DNA of 64,000 nucleotides from Ruminococcus sp. (lineage in GTDB: Bacteria; Bacillota; Clostridia; Oscillospirales; Ruminococcaceae): positions 1 to 64,000 of the forward strand of contig SVNV01000008.1 of the NCBI GenBank assembly GCA_015066705.1. Direction: 5' to 3'. The notes beneath the pieces were generated by a model that searched no databases, had not been told where the DNA came from, and saw nothing but the letters and a program-made list of their open reading frames with translations. Below, in pieces: positions 39,509-48,246 of the stretch. How positions within the stretch are numbered: the stretch's first letter is position 1; every line of letters begins with the position of its first letter. The position numbers were made by a program, and so were the translations under genes.

Positions 39509-40654
39509 TCAGAATGAAGCAAAAAGCTGTGCCCAATAATAATGACCGTTATATTTTACATAGCCGAGTCCGATATAATCAAAATCGGAGTCGAGGATGT
39601 TTTCTTTGTGACTCTCTGAAGCCATCCAGTCGCCCACAACCATTTCAGGCGTGGTCTGACCAGCAGCAAGGTTTTCTCCGGCCACATCAGGAGAAAGTCC
39701 TGCCTCTGCAAAAACTGTATACCACTTATTTCCGTCAGGACGTGTATGTGAGAAATTCTTTTCGTTACCTTTAATTTCCTGAGCTCTGATGGTTGCGGCC
39801 TTGTCAAGAGCAATCATTCCTTTAAGAGGGTGAATTCCTGCTTTTTTTCGTTCTTCATTTACAAGTTTAATAACCTCAGAGATAAATTCGTCGTCGGTTT
39901 TATAAGCAGTAGCCGTTGTTGTCTGTGGTTTTTTGGTAGTTGTAACAGTAGTTGTCACAGGCTTTTTTGTGGTTGTCACAGAAGGAGTTGTGTTGATGGT
40001 TTCCTCTTTCGGAGGGGTTGTAGTTGTAGCTTCTGTAACAGTAGTTTCAGGCGGTGTGGTTGTAATCGTCGGAGTAGTACCAACACCGGTTGTGGTGGTA
40101 GTTGTTTCTTCAGAAAAGTCAATCTCACCAAAGGTTGCAAGCTTAAAGCCGTCAATTTCAACACTGCCTTCGGTAATTTTAAAATAATATCCGTCAAGAA
40201 TAAATCCCATAACAGGCATTTCTGAAATAACAAAATCAACGCCGTTGCGAGATGAGGTTGCAACAATTCTGTCGCCGTCATCAGTAATAAAAACAACCTG
40301 ATTTATTTTTTTGTTATTATCGTCAACAAGAACACTGGTGCCTTTACTGTCGGCAGTAAGATAAACCCCTGTAAAAAGCATATATTTTTCAACAATGGTC
40401 TCTCCCGACGGGTTTATGGCAAAAGTAAAATTATCCTCATTGGAACCGGCTTCGTAATAGCCTGTGTTTTCCCACTGGGTACTGGAAGTCCGGATTACAA
40501 ACGAATCGAGCTCTGTCTTGGTTTTAATAATTAACGTAGTTATAAATCCCGCAAAAAGTGCAAGCCCGATTACAAGTGCTGTTCCGGCTATAAGGGATTC
40601 ATATTTCTGGAGTCTTTCAAGAAGAGGTTTCTTCTGTCGTTTCTTAGGTGTCAT
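39509..40654 (-). CDS. Membrane-anchored CAP (SCP/YkwD) domain protein
   Basis: 381 residues: basic cytoplasmic start, one anchor (about 22-45, LIAGTALVIGLALFAGFITTLI), an outside beta-rich region (about 50-185), a Thr/Pro-rich linker (about 190-260), and a C-terminal CAP domain with VNEERKKAGIHPL, ARATIRAQE-like helix, FSHTRPDG, AGENLAAGQTTPEMVV, WMASESHKENIL and YWAQLFA. In Clostridia such proteins are secreted or wall-associated; activity is uncertain. The Thr linker resembles those of other surface proteins in this genome (34.6 and 12.7 kb). Confidence 0.85.
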   Translation of the reverse strand: MTPKKRQKKPLLERLQKYESLIAGTALVIGLALFAGFITTLIIKTKTELDSFVIRTSSTQWENTGYYEAGSNEDNFTFAINPSGETIVEKYMLFTGVYLTADSKGTSVLVDDNNKKINQVVFITDDGDRIVATSSRNGVDFVISEMPVMGFILDGYYFKITEGSVEIDGFKLATFGEIDFSEETTTTTTGVGTTPTITTTPPETTVTEATTTTPPKEETINTTPSVTTTKKPVTTTVTTTKKPQTTTATAYKTDDEFISEVIKLVNEERKKAGIHPLKGMIALDKAATIRAQEIKGNEKNFSHTRPDGNKWYTVFAEAGLSPDVAGENLAAGQTTPEMVVGDWMASESHKENILDSDFDYIGLGYVKYNGHYYWAQLFASF

Positions 40655-40678
40655 AGTAATTCCTTTCGGAGATTATAT

Positions 40679-42103
40679 CTAAACCGAAATCTCTTCCTTA
40701 TTTTCCATTTCAGACTTAGGAGTAAGCTTATGGCTGTCGGTAGCCGCTGTATCGTTTGTAACTCCTTCTGTACTGTCCGGAACAAAAATCGTTTTGATTG
40801 TCAGCAAAAGAATTCTGATATCAAGGATAATTGATTGCTGTTCGATATACATAAGGTCAAGCTTGAGCTTGTCGTAAGGTGTGGTATTGTATTTTCCCAT
40901 AACCTGTGCGTAGCCGGTAAGTCCTGCCTTAGCTTTCAGTCTGTAACGGAATTCAGGAATAGTTTCTTCATACTGTTTTGCGATTTCCGGTCTTTCAGGT
41001 CTCGGACCTACAAAAGACATATCGCCCTTCAAAATATTGATAAGCTGTGGAAGCTCGTCAAAACGGATTTTTCTGATAATTTTTCCCACAGGAGTAATTC
41101 TGCTGTCGTTGTCCTTGGCAAGTCTTGCAACGCCGTCTTTTTCAGCGTCAACAATCATACTTCTGAATTTATAAACCTTAAAAACCTTTCCGTCAAGGGT
41201 AAGTCTTTCCTGAGAATAGAGAACAGGGCCCTTGTCGTAAAGCTTGATTGCAAGTGCTGTAATGAGCATAAACGGTAAAGCAATAACAGAACAGATAACA
41301 GCCATCGCAAGGTCCATCAATCTTTTGATTACACGCTGTTCAAAGGTAAGCCCGAGGTTTCTGCTGAGAAGAAGCGGAGTATCAAAAAGGTGGATTTCCT
41401 CACTGCCTCTTAAAATAACGTCAGAAATTTTCGGCGTAATATATGTTCTTATGGATTTATCATATGTGAATTTCAAAAGCTGGTTTCTTAAGTTTGACGG
41501 AACGTCGCAGATGATTACTGCTTCAAAATCAAGAATCTTTTCCTTGATTGTTTCCAAATCCTCTGAAATTGAAACAGAAGAACAAATCATATATTTGTCT
41601 ACACGCTCGCTCATTTTTGTAACAAGGTCACGGGCATTTGTGTTTCCGTAAACGATAATCATTTTTCTTGGTGGATAAATTTTAAGGTAAACATAGGTAG
41701 CACCCGTTACCCATATTGCCGCAAGAAGGAACTGATATGCTGTAAGCATAAGCAGAGGCACAGGGTCTACAAGGCTTCTGCCCATAAGTGAAATCAACAG
41801 GTAAGTAACGGCATTTGTAGAAATAATTCCCAGAATCTGTGAGCCGATAAGACCTGCCGTTTTGAGATATCCCACCCTGAAGCCGTTGAAGGACTTTGTA
41901 AATGCCATATACAAAAGCATATATATTACAAGCAGAAGGACGTTACCTCTCTGCCAGAAGAAATAATCCTCACCGATTTTTTCACCGAAATTTGTATTAT
42001 AGAGATTGTGCCACACAAAAATAAAGCAAAAAGCCATACAGCAAACAATTACCAGCGTAGCAACAGTAACTATAAGTCTTTTAAACTGTTCTTTATTAAC
42101 CAT
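40679..42103 (-). CDS. Polyprenyl glycosylphosphotransferase (sugar transferase, WbaP/CpsE type)
   Basis: 474 residues from ATG 42103. Four to five N-terminal membrane segments, a CoA-binding-like middle part (MIIVYGNTNARDLVTKM), then the bacterial sugar transferase domain: RVIKRLMDLAMAVICSVIAL, GPVLYSQERLTLDGKVFKVYKFRSM, DELPQLINILKGDMSFVGPRPERP and KAGLTGYAQVMGKY. It transfers a sugar phosphate to undecaprenyl phosphate, starting exopolysaccharide or capsule repeat synthesis. No polysaccharide cluster surrounds it in this window. A frame extension to 42196 is not supported. Confidence 0.92.
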   Translation of the reverse strand: MVNKEQFKRLIVTVATLVIVCCMAFCFIFVWHNLYNTNFGEKIGEDYFFWQRGNVLLLVIYMLLYMAFTKSFNGFRVGYLKTAGLIGSQILGIISTNAVTYLLISLMGRSLVDPVPLLMLTAYQFLLAAIWVTGATYVYLKIYPPRKMIIVYGNTNARDLVTKMSERVDKYMICSSVSISEDLETIKEKILDFEAVIICDVPSNLRNQLLKFTYDKSIRTYITPKISDVILRGSEEIHLFDTPLLLSRNLGLTFEQRVIKRLMDLAMAVICSVIALPFMLITALAIKLYDKGPVLYSQERLTLDGKVFKVYKFRSMIVDAEKDGVARLAKDNDSRITPVGKIIRKIRFDELPQLINILKGDMSFVGPRPERPEIAKQYEETIPEFRYRLKAKAGLTGYAQVMGKYNTTPYDKLKLDLMYIEQQSIILDIRILLLTIKTIFVPDSTEGVTNDTAATDSHKLTPKSEMENKEEISV

Positions 42104-42365
42104 GGACTCAAGCTTTCCTTTCAAAAAATATAAAAAATCAAATACAAGGTTGCAGAGCAACACATACATTGTAGCAGTTTTTCTACATTTTTTCAAGTGA
42201 AAACAAAAGGATTTAAAAATTTCAACAATTTTCCTTAATTTTTTACATTGCTATTTTTGATTTATTTGCAAAATTATCATTTAATTATCACAATAAAGGT
42301 TATAATTGTATAAGTGAGAAATTATAAAAAATAAGATTTGGAACAATTATGAGGTGAAACAGATA

Positions 42366-43580
42366 ATGTACAACGATTTCAACAACAATAACAACAATCA
42401 TAAAGATTACAACGAGTTTTCTTTTTATCCGGAAAACAGCAGGGATAAAAATACCGGAAGAGTAGTCTTGATTCTGTTGGTTGTTTTTATGACCATGATA
42501 GCTATGGCGACTATTGCTGTAATGGCATATACACTTTTAAAAGGAAGCGGTAGCGCCGGTGGCAACAAGCCGACAGGACTTAATCAGACGGTTACACAGA
42601 ATAGTGCGATTGATGACAACACCACTATAAGAAACGACATTCCGACAATCATTCAGCTTTCAACACCAAGCGATGCGCTGACAATTCCTGAGATTGTAAA
42701 GAAGGTTTCTCCGTCGGTTGTAGGAATTTCCTGCAGGACAACTCAGGGCAGCGTAACAGGAACAGGAATTATTCTCAGTGAAAACGGATATATCATTACA
42801 AACGCACACGTTGTCAACGGCGGAAGCGATTTCAAGGTTGTTCTTGACAAATCCCTTGAATCAGAAACATTCCCGGCTGAGCTTATCGGTGCAGATGTTC
42901 AGACAGACCTTGCTGTTTTGAAAATCGATAAGGAAGGACTTCCTGCTGCTGAATTCGGAACTTCAGGCGAAATGGTAGTGGGCGAGGCAGCTATTGTTAT
43001 CGGAAACCCACTTGGCTTTGAGCTTGCAGGCTCTGTTACAGCAGGTATTGTATCAGCACTTGACAGAAAGCTTACTGTTGAGGACAGAGAAATGAACCTC
43101 ATTCAGACTGACGCTTCTATAAACAGCGGAAACTCGGGCGGTCCTCTCATCAACGCATACGGTCAGGTTATAGGAATTACTTCTGTAAAAATCAATACAA
43201 CCTACGGCGAAGGACTTGGCTTTGCAATTCCTATCGACGACGCAATGCCTATTTTCGAAGACCTTATGAAGTTCGGCTACGTAAAGGGCAGACCTCAGCT
43301 TGGAATTATGGGCGAAAACATCACTGAGATTTATTCTCAGTACTATAATATTCCTCAGGGCTTTATTGTGAGAGGAGTAAACGAAGGCTCTGCCGCTGAC
43401 AGAGCAGGAATCAAGGTCAACGATATAGTTATCGGAATCAACGGAAAGCTTATTTCTTCAATCGAGGAATTCAACTCAATCAAGAAAGACTACAAGGCAG
43501 GAGAAGAAATCACTATTTCTGTTTACAGAAACGGAGAAATCACTGACCTGGAAGTTACTCTTGATGAGGCAAACGGATAA
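42366..43580 (+). CDS. HtrA/DegP-like membrane-anchored serine protease
   Basis: 404 residues. An Asn-rich cytoplasmic start precedes one anchor (about 32-60), a trypsin-like domain (about 105-290) and a PDZ domain (about 305-400). The triad is His 148 (NAHVV), Asp 181 (TDLAVL) and Ser 257 (GNSGGPL). It acts outside the membrane as a quality-control protease, like YkdA/HtrA of Bacillus. ATG 42366 is used because GAGGTGA lies eight bases upstream; the GTG at 42354 is part of that site. Monocistronic, with a strong terminator. Confidence 0.95.
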   Translation: MYNDFNNNNNNHKDYNEFSFYPENSRDKNTGRVVLILLVVFMTMIAMATIAVMAYTLLKGSGSAGGNKPTGLNQTVTQNSAIDDNTTIRNDIPTIIQLSTPSDALTIPEIVKKVSPSVVGISCRTTQGSVTGTGIILSENGYIITNAHVVNGGSDFKVVLDKSLESETFPAELIGADVQTDLAVLKIDKEGLPAAEFGTSGEMVVGEAAIVIGNPLGFELAGSVTAGIVSALDRKLTVEDREMNLIQTDASINSGNSGGPLINAYGQVIGITSVKINTTYGEGLGFAIPIDDAMPIFEDLMKFGYVKGRPQLGIMGENITEIYSQYYNIPQGFIVRGVNEGSAADRAGIKVNDIVIGINGKLISSIEEFNSIKKDYKAGEEITISVYRNGEITDLEVTLDEANG

Positions 43581-43621
43581 AAACAGCGTTCTATCAGTTT
43601 TTCATATTTTATAACTTCCGA

Positions 43622-43655
43622 AAAAAGAGCCGTTTTCAATAAAACGGCTCTTTTT
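43622..43655. terminator. Bidirectional terminator after htrA
   Basis: AAAAGAGCCGTTTT / AAAACGGCTCTTTT stem with CAAT loop and flanking A and T runs, between convergent genes. Confidence 0.9.
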
Positions 43656-43665
43656 CTGTATTGAA

Positions 43666-44493
43666 TTATTTTCTCAGAAGCTTTTTGTAAATTGCCCCCG
43701 TAAAGCTTGTAGGAAGAATAAACATTACAAGCTGTGCCACAGTAGGAATCAGAAAATCAAAGAATGAGCAGAATCCTCGTCTGAAATTTCTGTATCTCAC
43801 CTGAATAAAGGATTTTGTGTTTCTCCAGTTTTTGCGACGCTTGAGATTGTCGGGGCTTACACGATAGTCAAGAAGTATCTTGTCGGTGTTTTCCGACTTT
43901 GCGCCTGCGTGAAGCATACGGCAGACAAAATCATAGTCCTCACATCTTGCGTCAACGTCAAAACCGCCGATTTTTTCAGCAAAATCCTTTTTGATTCCGA
44001 TAGTGGGATTATTTATAGGGTTTCGCTTTTTGGCATATTTCAGTATTTCTTTGTGGGAAAGAGGGACTTTTTTAATGGCGATTTCCTCGTCAGTCCCGTC
44101 GAGAAATTCTCTTATATATCCCCCTGTCAGAACAAGCTCAGGGTCTTTTTCGTACATTGCTACCTGAATTTCCGCTCTGTCACTACGGCATATATCGTCA
44201 CTGTCGGTTTTTAAAATCAGGTTGTTACGGCAAGCTTTGATTCCCGCATTTGCAGCAGCACCCGTGCCTGCGTTTTCTTCAAGTCTTACAACATCAAGTG
44301 TGTCAGAAAAGCTCTTTTTGAAATTTCTGATTACCTCATCAAGCTCATCGGTGAGAGGCCCGTCACAAACAACAACAACCTGTTGCGGTGGATAGGTCTG
44401 TGAAAAAACACTTTCGAGGCACTGTGAAAAATGAGTCGGGTTTACTTTTTCATAAACCGACAGGAGCATACTGTATTCAGTTGTCAGATTCAT
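43666..44493 (-). CDS. Glycosyltransferase family 2
   Basis: 275 residues, GT-A fold: YSMLLSVYEKVNPTHFSQCL, VVVVCDGPLTDELD, LEENAGTGAAANAGIKAC, the DxD-like KTDSDDICR, and GGFDVDARCEDYDFVCRML. This pattern matches the amylovoran/Cps-type GT2 group that adds sugars to polysaccharide repeat units. A hydrophobic C-terminal segment (about 245-268) may attach it to the membrane. TTTACA-17-TATAAT promoter; stands alone. Confidence 0.88.
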   Translation of the reverse strand: MNLTTEYSMLLSVYEKVNPTHFSQCLESVFSQTYPPQQVVVVCDGPLTDELDEVIRNFKKSFSDTLDVVRLEENAGTGAAANAGIKACRNNLILKTDSDDICRSDRAEIQVAMYEKDPELVLTGGYIREFLDGTDEEIAIKKVPLSHKEILKYAKKRNPINNPTIGIKKDFAEKIGGFDVDARCEDYDFVCRMLHAGAKSENTDKILLDYRVSPDNLKRRKNWRNTKSFIQVRYRNFRRGFCSFFDFLIPTVAQLVMFILPTSFTGAIYKKLLRK

Positions 44494-44547
44494 AAAAAAG
44501 CACCATCTTTCTCATTCCGTGTTACAATAGAGCATACATCTTTTTAC

Positions 44548-44576
44548 ATTATACGACATATTTTTACATTTGTAAA
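44548..44576 (-). promoter_or_regulatory. Promoter of the GT2 gene
   Basis: TTTACA, 17 bases, TATAAT on the minus strand. Confidence 0.75.
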
Positions 44577-44581
44577 CAAAA

Positions 44582-44607
44582 ACAGAGTGAAATTTTTTCA
44601 CTCTGTA
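44582..44607 (-). terminator. Terminator of the three-gene unknown operon
   Basis: ACAGAGTGAAA / TTTCACTCTGT stem; the minus strand continues TTTTTGTTT. It lies directly after the proline-rich protein gene. Confidence 0.85.
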
Positions 44608-44611
44608 AAAA

Positions 44612-44965
44612 TTACAAAAGCAGATACCCAAGCCCTAAGAGAAGTTTTGGGTCTGCATTATTTTTTGAAAGTATATAGATAATTATTCCGATAAGGGCTT
44701 TTTCTTCGTCGATTTTAAAATCCCACAGTCTTGACAAGGATGAAATCAGGTCATTTTCCATATGCTTGGGAGGCTGAGGTGAAAAGGGATTTCTGTGATT
44801 TTCCGTTGGTGGCGGTGCGGGTCGTGGAGGAGGTGCAGTAGGTGTGGGCTGAGGTTGAGGATTTACCATCTGCGAGGCACGCCTGTGCATTTCATTGACA
44901 CGGTTTACTGCGTCACGTTGCATTTTTTCCATTTGCTGAGGGTTATAGTATGCCAGACAAATCAC
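44612..44965 (-). CDS. Proline-rich small protein, unknown
   Basis: About 114-117 residues, not recognised. N-terminal helical, Met/Arg-rich part (QQMEKMQRDAVNRVNEMHRR), a Pro-rich middle (about 35-70) and a C-terminal helix pair with IGIIIYILSKNNADPKLLLG. The upstream gene ends in the same segment (22-base overlap), so translation is coupled. The in-frame GTG at 44965 is the last base of AGGAGG onward and cannot use that site; the codon eight bases after it is CTG at 44956. Third gene of a three-gene operon. Confidence 0.6.
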   Translation of the reverse strand: MICLAYYNPQQMEKMQRDAVNRVNEMHRRASQMVNPQPQPTPTAPPPRPAPPPTENHRNPFSPQPPKHMENDLISSLSRLWDFKIDEEKALIGIIIYILSKNNADPKLLLGLGYLLL

Positions 44966-45365
44966 CTCCTATCAGACCGCTTTCCTTTAAAATAGGATAA
45001 ACCGCCATCAGCTTGAAAATTTTTATAAGGCGGTCAGCTTTTTTCTGCGATTCCTCTTTGAGATGAGGCTTGAGAGCAAGAATAAGCTGAGTGTTTTTAT
45101 CAGGCTTTGAAGCATGTTCGAAGATTTTTGAAAGCTGTAATATTTTGCTGAAATCAACGTTTCCTTCTGAATTTTCCTTCTCGGGCCGAGAAGAAAACAG
45201 CTTTGAAAAATCAAATTCCGGCTGAGGCTCGGTTTTTGGAGGTGGAGGAGAAACAGGCGTTTTTTCTTCCCCTGACAGCCCCAGCATCTGAGCCAGCTCG
45301 GAAATCTGTTTCATACTTTCGGGGTCATTCATTACCTTCTGAATGTTTTCCATCAGGTCGTCCAC
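44943..45365 (-). CDS. Hypothetical protein with Pro-rich linker
   Basis: 140 residues, family not recognised. Helical N-terminus (MENIQKVMNDPESMKQISEL), a Pro-rich linker (about 36-50) and a helical C-terminal part (LALKPHLKEESQKKADRLIK, then LMAVYPILKESGLIGG). GTG start with GGAGG seven bases upstream. No signal peptide. All three proteins of this operon are short and helical with hydrophobic, assembly-like helices, so they may work together; nothing links them to a pathway. Confidence 0.65.
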   Translation of the reverse strand: MDDLMENIQKVMNDPESMKQISELAQMLGLSGEEKTPVSPPPPKTEPQPEFDFSKLFSSRPEKENSEGNVDFSKILQLSKIFEHASKPDKNTQLILALKPHLKEESQKKADRLIKIFKLMAVYPILKESGLIGGDLSGIL

Positions 45366-45386
45366 GCTGTAACCTCCTTTTTGTAA

Positions 45387-45623
45387 TTATTTTGATAGCT
45401 TTTTATAAAGCTCCTGAAACTGCGGCGTATTCATCATTTTTTCTGCGATTTTAGGGTCTGTCAGTGCCGATTTGAAAACTGCACTCTGCTGTGGGGACAT
45501 ATGTGACATTGCACTGTCGAATTTTCCGCTCTGAAGCTGATTTTTCAAAACATCGGGAGGAGTTCCTAATTTTTTTGAAGCCATTTTTAAAAGAGCGTCA
45601 AGCTGTTTTTCGTTTAAATTCAT
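45387..45623 (-). CDS. Small helical hypothetical protein
   Basis: 78 residues from the ATG at 45623, after AAAGGTTG; longer frames upstream overlap the divergent yfcE promoter region. Sequence MNLNEKQLDALLKMASKKLG continues with repeated short helices (SGKFDSAMSHMSPQQ, LTDPKIAEKMMNTPQFQELY). Not recognised. First gene of the three-gene operon. Confidence 0.65.
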   Translation of the reverse strand: MNLNEKQLDALLKMASKKLGTPPDVLKNQLQSGKFDSAMSHMSPQQSAVFKSALTDPKIAEKMMNTPQFQELYKKLSK

Positions 45624-45688
45624 AAAAATCAACCTTTCTGTTGTGAAATAAGAGATTTTGTGGTAAAATAGCTTTAGGAGTGATAAAA

Positions 45689-46165
45689 ATGAGAGTAGTT
45701 GTGTTTTCTGATACCCACGGGAATGGAATTGCAATAGATAAAATTGTTGAAAAAAATAAGGACGTCACACACTTTATTTTTCTCGGTGACGGAATGAGGG
45801 AGATTGAAAGCGCTGTCAAAAAATATCCTGACAAGGAGTTTCATATAGTCTGCGGAAACTGTGACAGTGATTCTTTATATCCTGACACAGGATTTTTAGA
45901 GCTTTGTGGAAAGAAAATTATGTTTACCCATGGTCATCGCTATTATGTAAACTTCAGCCTTGACAAGCTTATTACAAATGCACTTTACAACAACGCTCAC
46001 ATTGTCTGCTTCGGGCATCTCCACGAAAGAGTCAACAACTATTTCAACGGTATTTACATTCTCAACCCCTCCAGTGCCAGCTGTCCGAGAGACGGTAAAA
46101 AGCCTGCCTACGCATACATTGACATTGAAGAATCGGGGATTTTTATTGCTCACGTGGATTTATAA
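45689..46165 (+). CDS. yfcE: YfcE-type metallophosphoesterase
   Basis: 158 residues from ATG 45689 (AGGAG eight bases upstream). Calcineurin-like motifs: FSDTHGN, FLGDG, CGNCDSD, FTHGHRYYV and FGHLHE. YfcE/MJ0936-type enzymes hydrolyse phosphodiesters with two metal ions; the natural substrate is unknown. Divergent from the three-gene operon, with about 65 bases between the starts. A terminator follows. Confidence 0.93.
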   Translation: MRVVVFSDTHGNGIAIDKIVEKNKDVTHFIFLGDGMREIESAVKKYPDKEFHIVCGNCDSDSLYPDTGFLELCGKKIMFTHGHRYYVNFSLDKLITNALYNNAHIVCFGHLHERVNNYFNGIYILNPSSASCPRDGKKPAYAYIDIEESGIFIAHVDL

Positions 46166-46201
46166 TAGTACATTGTATGCAAAAACCGAAAAAACAGTTA
46201 C

Positions 46202-46238
46202 ACAGAAATCTTTTTTACTAAAGGTTTCTGTTTTTTTG
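46202..46238 (+). terminator. Terminator of yfcE
   Basis: ACAGAAA / TTTCTGT stem with an A/T-rich loop, followed by TTTTTTG. Confidence 0.7.
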
Positions 46239-46289
46239 TATATTTTAAGGTGGATTTTCAGAAAATACTATAAATTACGGAGGTGTATT

Positions 46290-46730
46290 ATGGTTTCAAA
46301 AAAAGAATACGAAAAAATGTATAAAAAAGCGTCACCCCATACAAAGTCCTTAAAAAACTGTACCTACGCATTTTTTGTGGGAGGAACAATCTGTACACTC
46401 GGAGAATTTATAAAACAGCTTTATATCACCCTGGGAATTGCTGAAAAAAGCAGTGCTATTCTGACTTCTGTAACCCTGATTTTCATTTCGGCGGTGCTGA
46501 CAGGCTTTGGAATCTATCACAGTATTGCCAAATATGCAGGGGCAGGAACTCTTGTTCCTATTACCGGCTTTGCAAACTCGGTGGTTTCCCCTGCTATTGA
46601 ATTCAAAACAGAAGGCTTTGTTACAGGACTTGGTGCAAAAATTTTTATCATATGTGGTCCTGTAATTCTTTACGGTACTCTCGCAAGCGTGGTTTACGGG
46701 TTAATCTACTGGCTCACTAAGGTTTTTTAG
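46290..46730 (+). CDS. spoVAC: Stage V sporulation protein AC
   Basis: 146 residues: MVSKKEYEKMYKKASPHTKS, four to five membrane segments, and GAGTLVPITGFANSVVSPAIEFKTEG-type sequence conserved in SpoVAC. SpoVA proteins form the dipicolinic acid channel of the spore inner membrane; SpoVAC is a mechanosensitive channel component in Bacillus. GGAGGTG lies six bases upstream. Usually spoVAD and spoVAE follow; here the gene is alone and its last 30 bases overlap the spoIIP 3' end on the other strand. AATACTA upstream partly resembles a sigma-G -10. Confidence 0.93.
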   Translation: MVSKKEYEKMYKKASPHTKSLKNCTYAFFVGGTICTLGEFIKQLYITLGIAEKSSAILTSVTLIFISAVLTGFGIYHSIAKYAGAGTLVPITGFANSVVSPAIEFKTEGFVTGLGAKIFIICGPVILYGTLASVVYGLIYWLTKVF

Positions 46731-47852
46731 TGCATCTGAAATGGACTTTCCTACAAGCCTGCCTGACAGCTTTGCCTCGGAAAGTGAATTTCCGTGAGAG
46801 CCTATTTCTATTAAGAGAGAGCCGACAGAAAGGTCCTGATTGTAAAATCGGCTGTCGAATAAAACAGGTCGGGTAATTCCCGCATAATCGGTTTCAAGCT
46901 GACTCTGAAAAAGTGATGCCAGCTTGAAATTTTCTTTATAAAGGGGAATATTCCCGCTTCCGTCGTCACAACAGGAAATTATCATAACCTGAGCTGCTTT
47001 TTCTCCGTCAACCTCCACCACAGGAGCAATTCTTGTTCCGTCCTCACGCTCGATTCCGTCACGGTGGATATCCAGAACAACTTTGATGCTCGGATACTGT
47101 TCAAGTATTTCGATGACTGATTTTCTGCTGGAATTATAGGCGTCGTTGTAGCTGGGATAATCGTGGATTGACTTGTCGTGAAGAGTACATATGCCTGCTT
47201 CTTCGAGCTGTGAAACTATTTCTTCTCCCACAGCTATCATATTTTTTGTTATGTCGGTGGTTTTGCTTGAAAAATCAGCATCGTAGAAATCCCTTGAATA
47301 AGGCTCGTAGCTTTCTGTTGCGTGGGAATGATAAATCAGAACCTGAGGCTCAGAGGAATCAAGCTCGATTTTAAGGTCGGGTTTCTGATTTGAAAGCTCA
47401 AGAAGAGTGTCATTTGAAATGTTGGTACAGTTTCTCACCTGACCGCCGTTTTTCAGGGTTATGTAAGAAGGCGCTGTATAAAAACCATACTGCATTGCCT
47501 GAATTGTGCCGTCGTTGTCGTCTATATCATCGGGATAAGGGATTTTTGACAGTATTTCCTTATCGGGAAGAGGTAATTCTATTGGCTTATTGTCGGTAGA
47601 GGGTGGATTTTTGTCAGGTGGGTTTTCCTTGACCCAGTGGAATTCCGCTGAAAAGCCGTGAGAAAAGAAAGGGGTATCTGACTGAGTGTCGGAAAAGTCC
47701 GTCATCTGAAGCTGAGGTTTTTTATATTTCAGCTTGTCTGCAAATTCTTTAAAGCCTTGATTTTCAGAAAGAGCGTTTATCCCGAAGGGTAATCCCACCG
47801 AGAGAGCAATTACCGACAAAGATAGAATTACTGTATTTTTCAAGATTTTCAC
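46701..47852 (-). CDS. spoIIP: Stage II sporulation protein P
   Basis: 383 residues. Membrane anchor at about 7-28, a Pro-rich, probably flexible outside segment (about 65-115), then the amidase/endopeptidase domain with LIYHSHATESY, VLDIHRDG and LIEIGSHGNSLSEA supplying metal ligands and catalytic Glu. With SpoIID and SpoIIM it degrades septal peptidoglycan during engulfment. The usual neighbour gpr is elsewhere in this window (37.6 kb). The 3' end overlaps spoVAC. Confidence 0.95.
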   Translation of the reverse strand: MKILKNTVILSLSVIALSVGLPFGINALSENQGFKEFADKLKYKKPQLQMTDFSDTQSDTPFFSHGFSAEFHWVKENPPDKNPPSTDNKPIELPLPDKEILSKIPYPDDIDDNDGTIQAMQYGFYTAPSYITLKNGGQVRNCTNISNDTLLELSNQKPDLKIELDSSEPQVLIYHSHATESYEPYSRDFYDADFSSKTTDITKNMIAVGEEIVSQLEEAGICTLHDKSIHDYPSYNDAYNSSRKSVIEILEQYPSIKVVLDIHRDGIEREDGTRIAPVVEVDGEKAAQVMIISCCDDGSGNIPLYKENFKLASLFQSQLETDYAGITRPVLFDSRFYNQDLSVGSLLIEIGSHGNSLSEAKLSGRLVGKSISDALKNLSEPVD

Positions 47853-47958
47853 ATTGATAGTCCTTTCGTTTTTGTGTCTTATAAGGGTGGAATGCTTCTT
47901 GTTTTAATGTTTATGCAAAAAAAGATGGAATAATGACAGCTTTTACATATTAAAATAA

Positions 47959-47987
47959 TTGACTTATGGTGAAATGTGTGCTAAAAT
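47959..47987 (+). promoter_or_regulatory. Promoter of the small protein-ilvBNC unit
   Basis: TTGACT, 17 bases, TAAAAT with extended -10 TGC. The leader is about 65 bases; no T-box or leader peptide rich in branched-chain residues was seen. Confidence 0.75.
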
Positions 47988-48060
47988 AAATTACATATAG
48001 CCAAAAGAAAGAAAAGGCTGATAAAGAGACTGACTCATTTTTTGAAAGGAATGATACTTT

Positions 48061-48213
48061 ATGAAGAAAACTGCAGAAAACAAAGGCTTTTACACAATTA
48101 TGGGCGCACTTATCTTAGTGATTGCTTCCACTGCGTTTTTCGTCTATAAGCTCATGAGCAACAAAGCGTATTATGAAAGATGGAAGGATTACGACGAGTG
48201 CGGAATTGTTTAA
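48061..48213 (+). CDS. Small single-pass membrane protein (50 aa)
   Basis: A short frame with AAAGGA about ten bases upstream encodes MKKTAENKGFYTIMG, a membrane segment (ALILVIASTAFFVYKLM) and the polar tail YERWKDYDECGIV. Not recognised by family name. It starts just after the ilv promoter and lies 33 bases ahead of ilvB, with no terminator between, so it is cotranscribed with ilvBNC. One cysteine near the C-terminus. Confidence 0.65.
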   Translation: MKKTAENKGFYTIMGALILVIASTAFFVYKLMSNKAYYERWKDYDECGIV

Positions 48214-48246
48214 CGACTTCCGCAAATATTGAAAGGACTGAATAAA

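Noticed and set aside
39830..40225. Cys/Gly-rich and Val-rich frames antisense to the CAP protein linker
   Set aside because: They mirror the Thr-rich (ACA/ACC) linker and have no start signals.
45960..46289. N-terminal extension of spoVAC overlapping yfcE
   Set aside because: The long frame overlaps yfcE in another frame; the ATG at 46290 has a proper GGAGGTG and gives the normal SpoVAC length.
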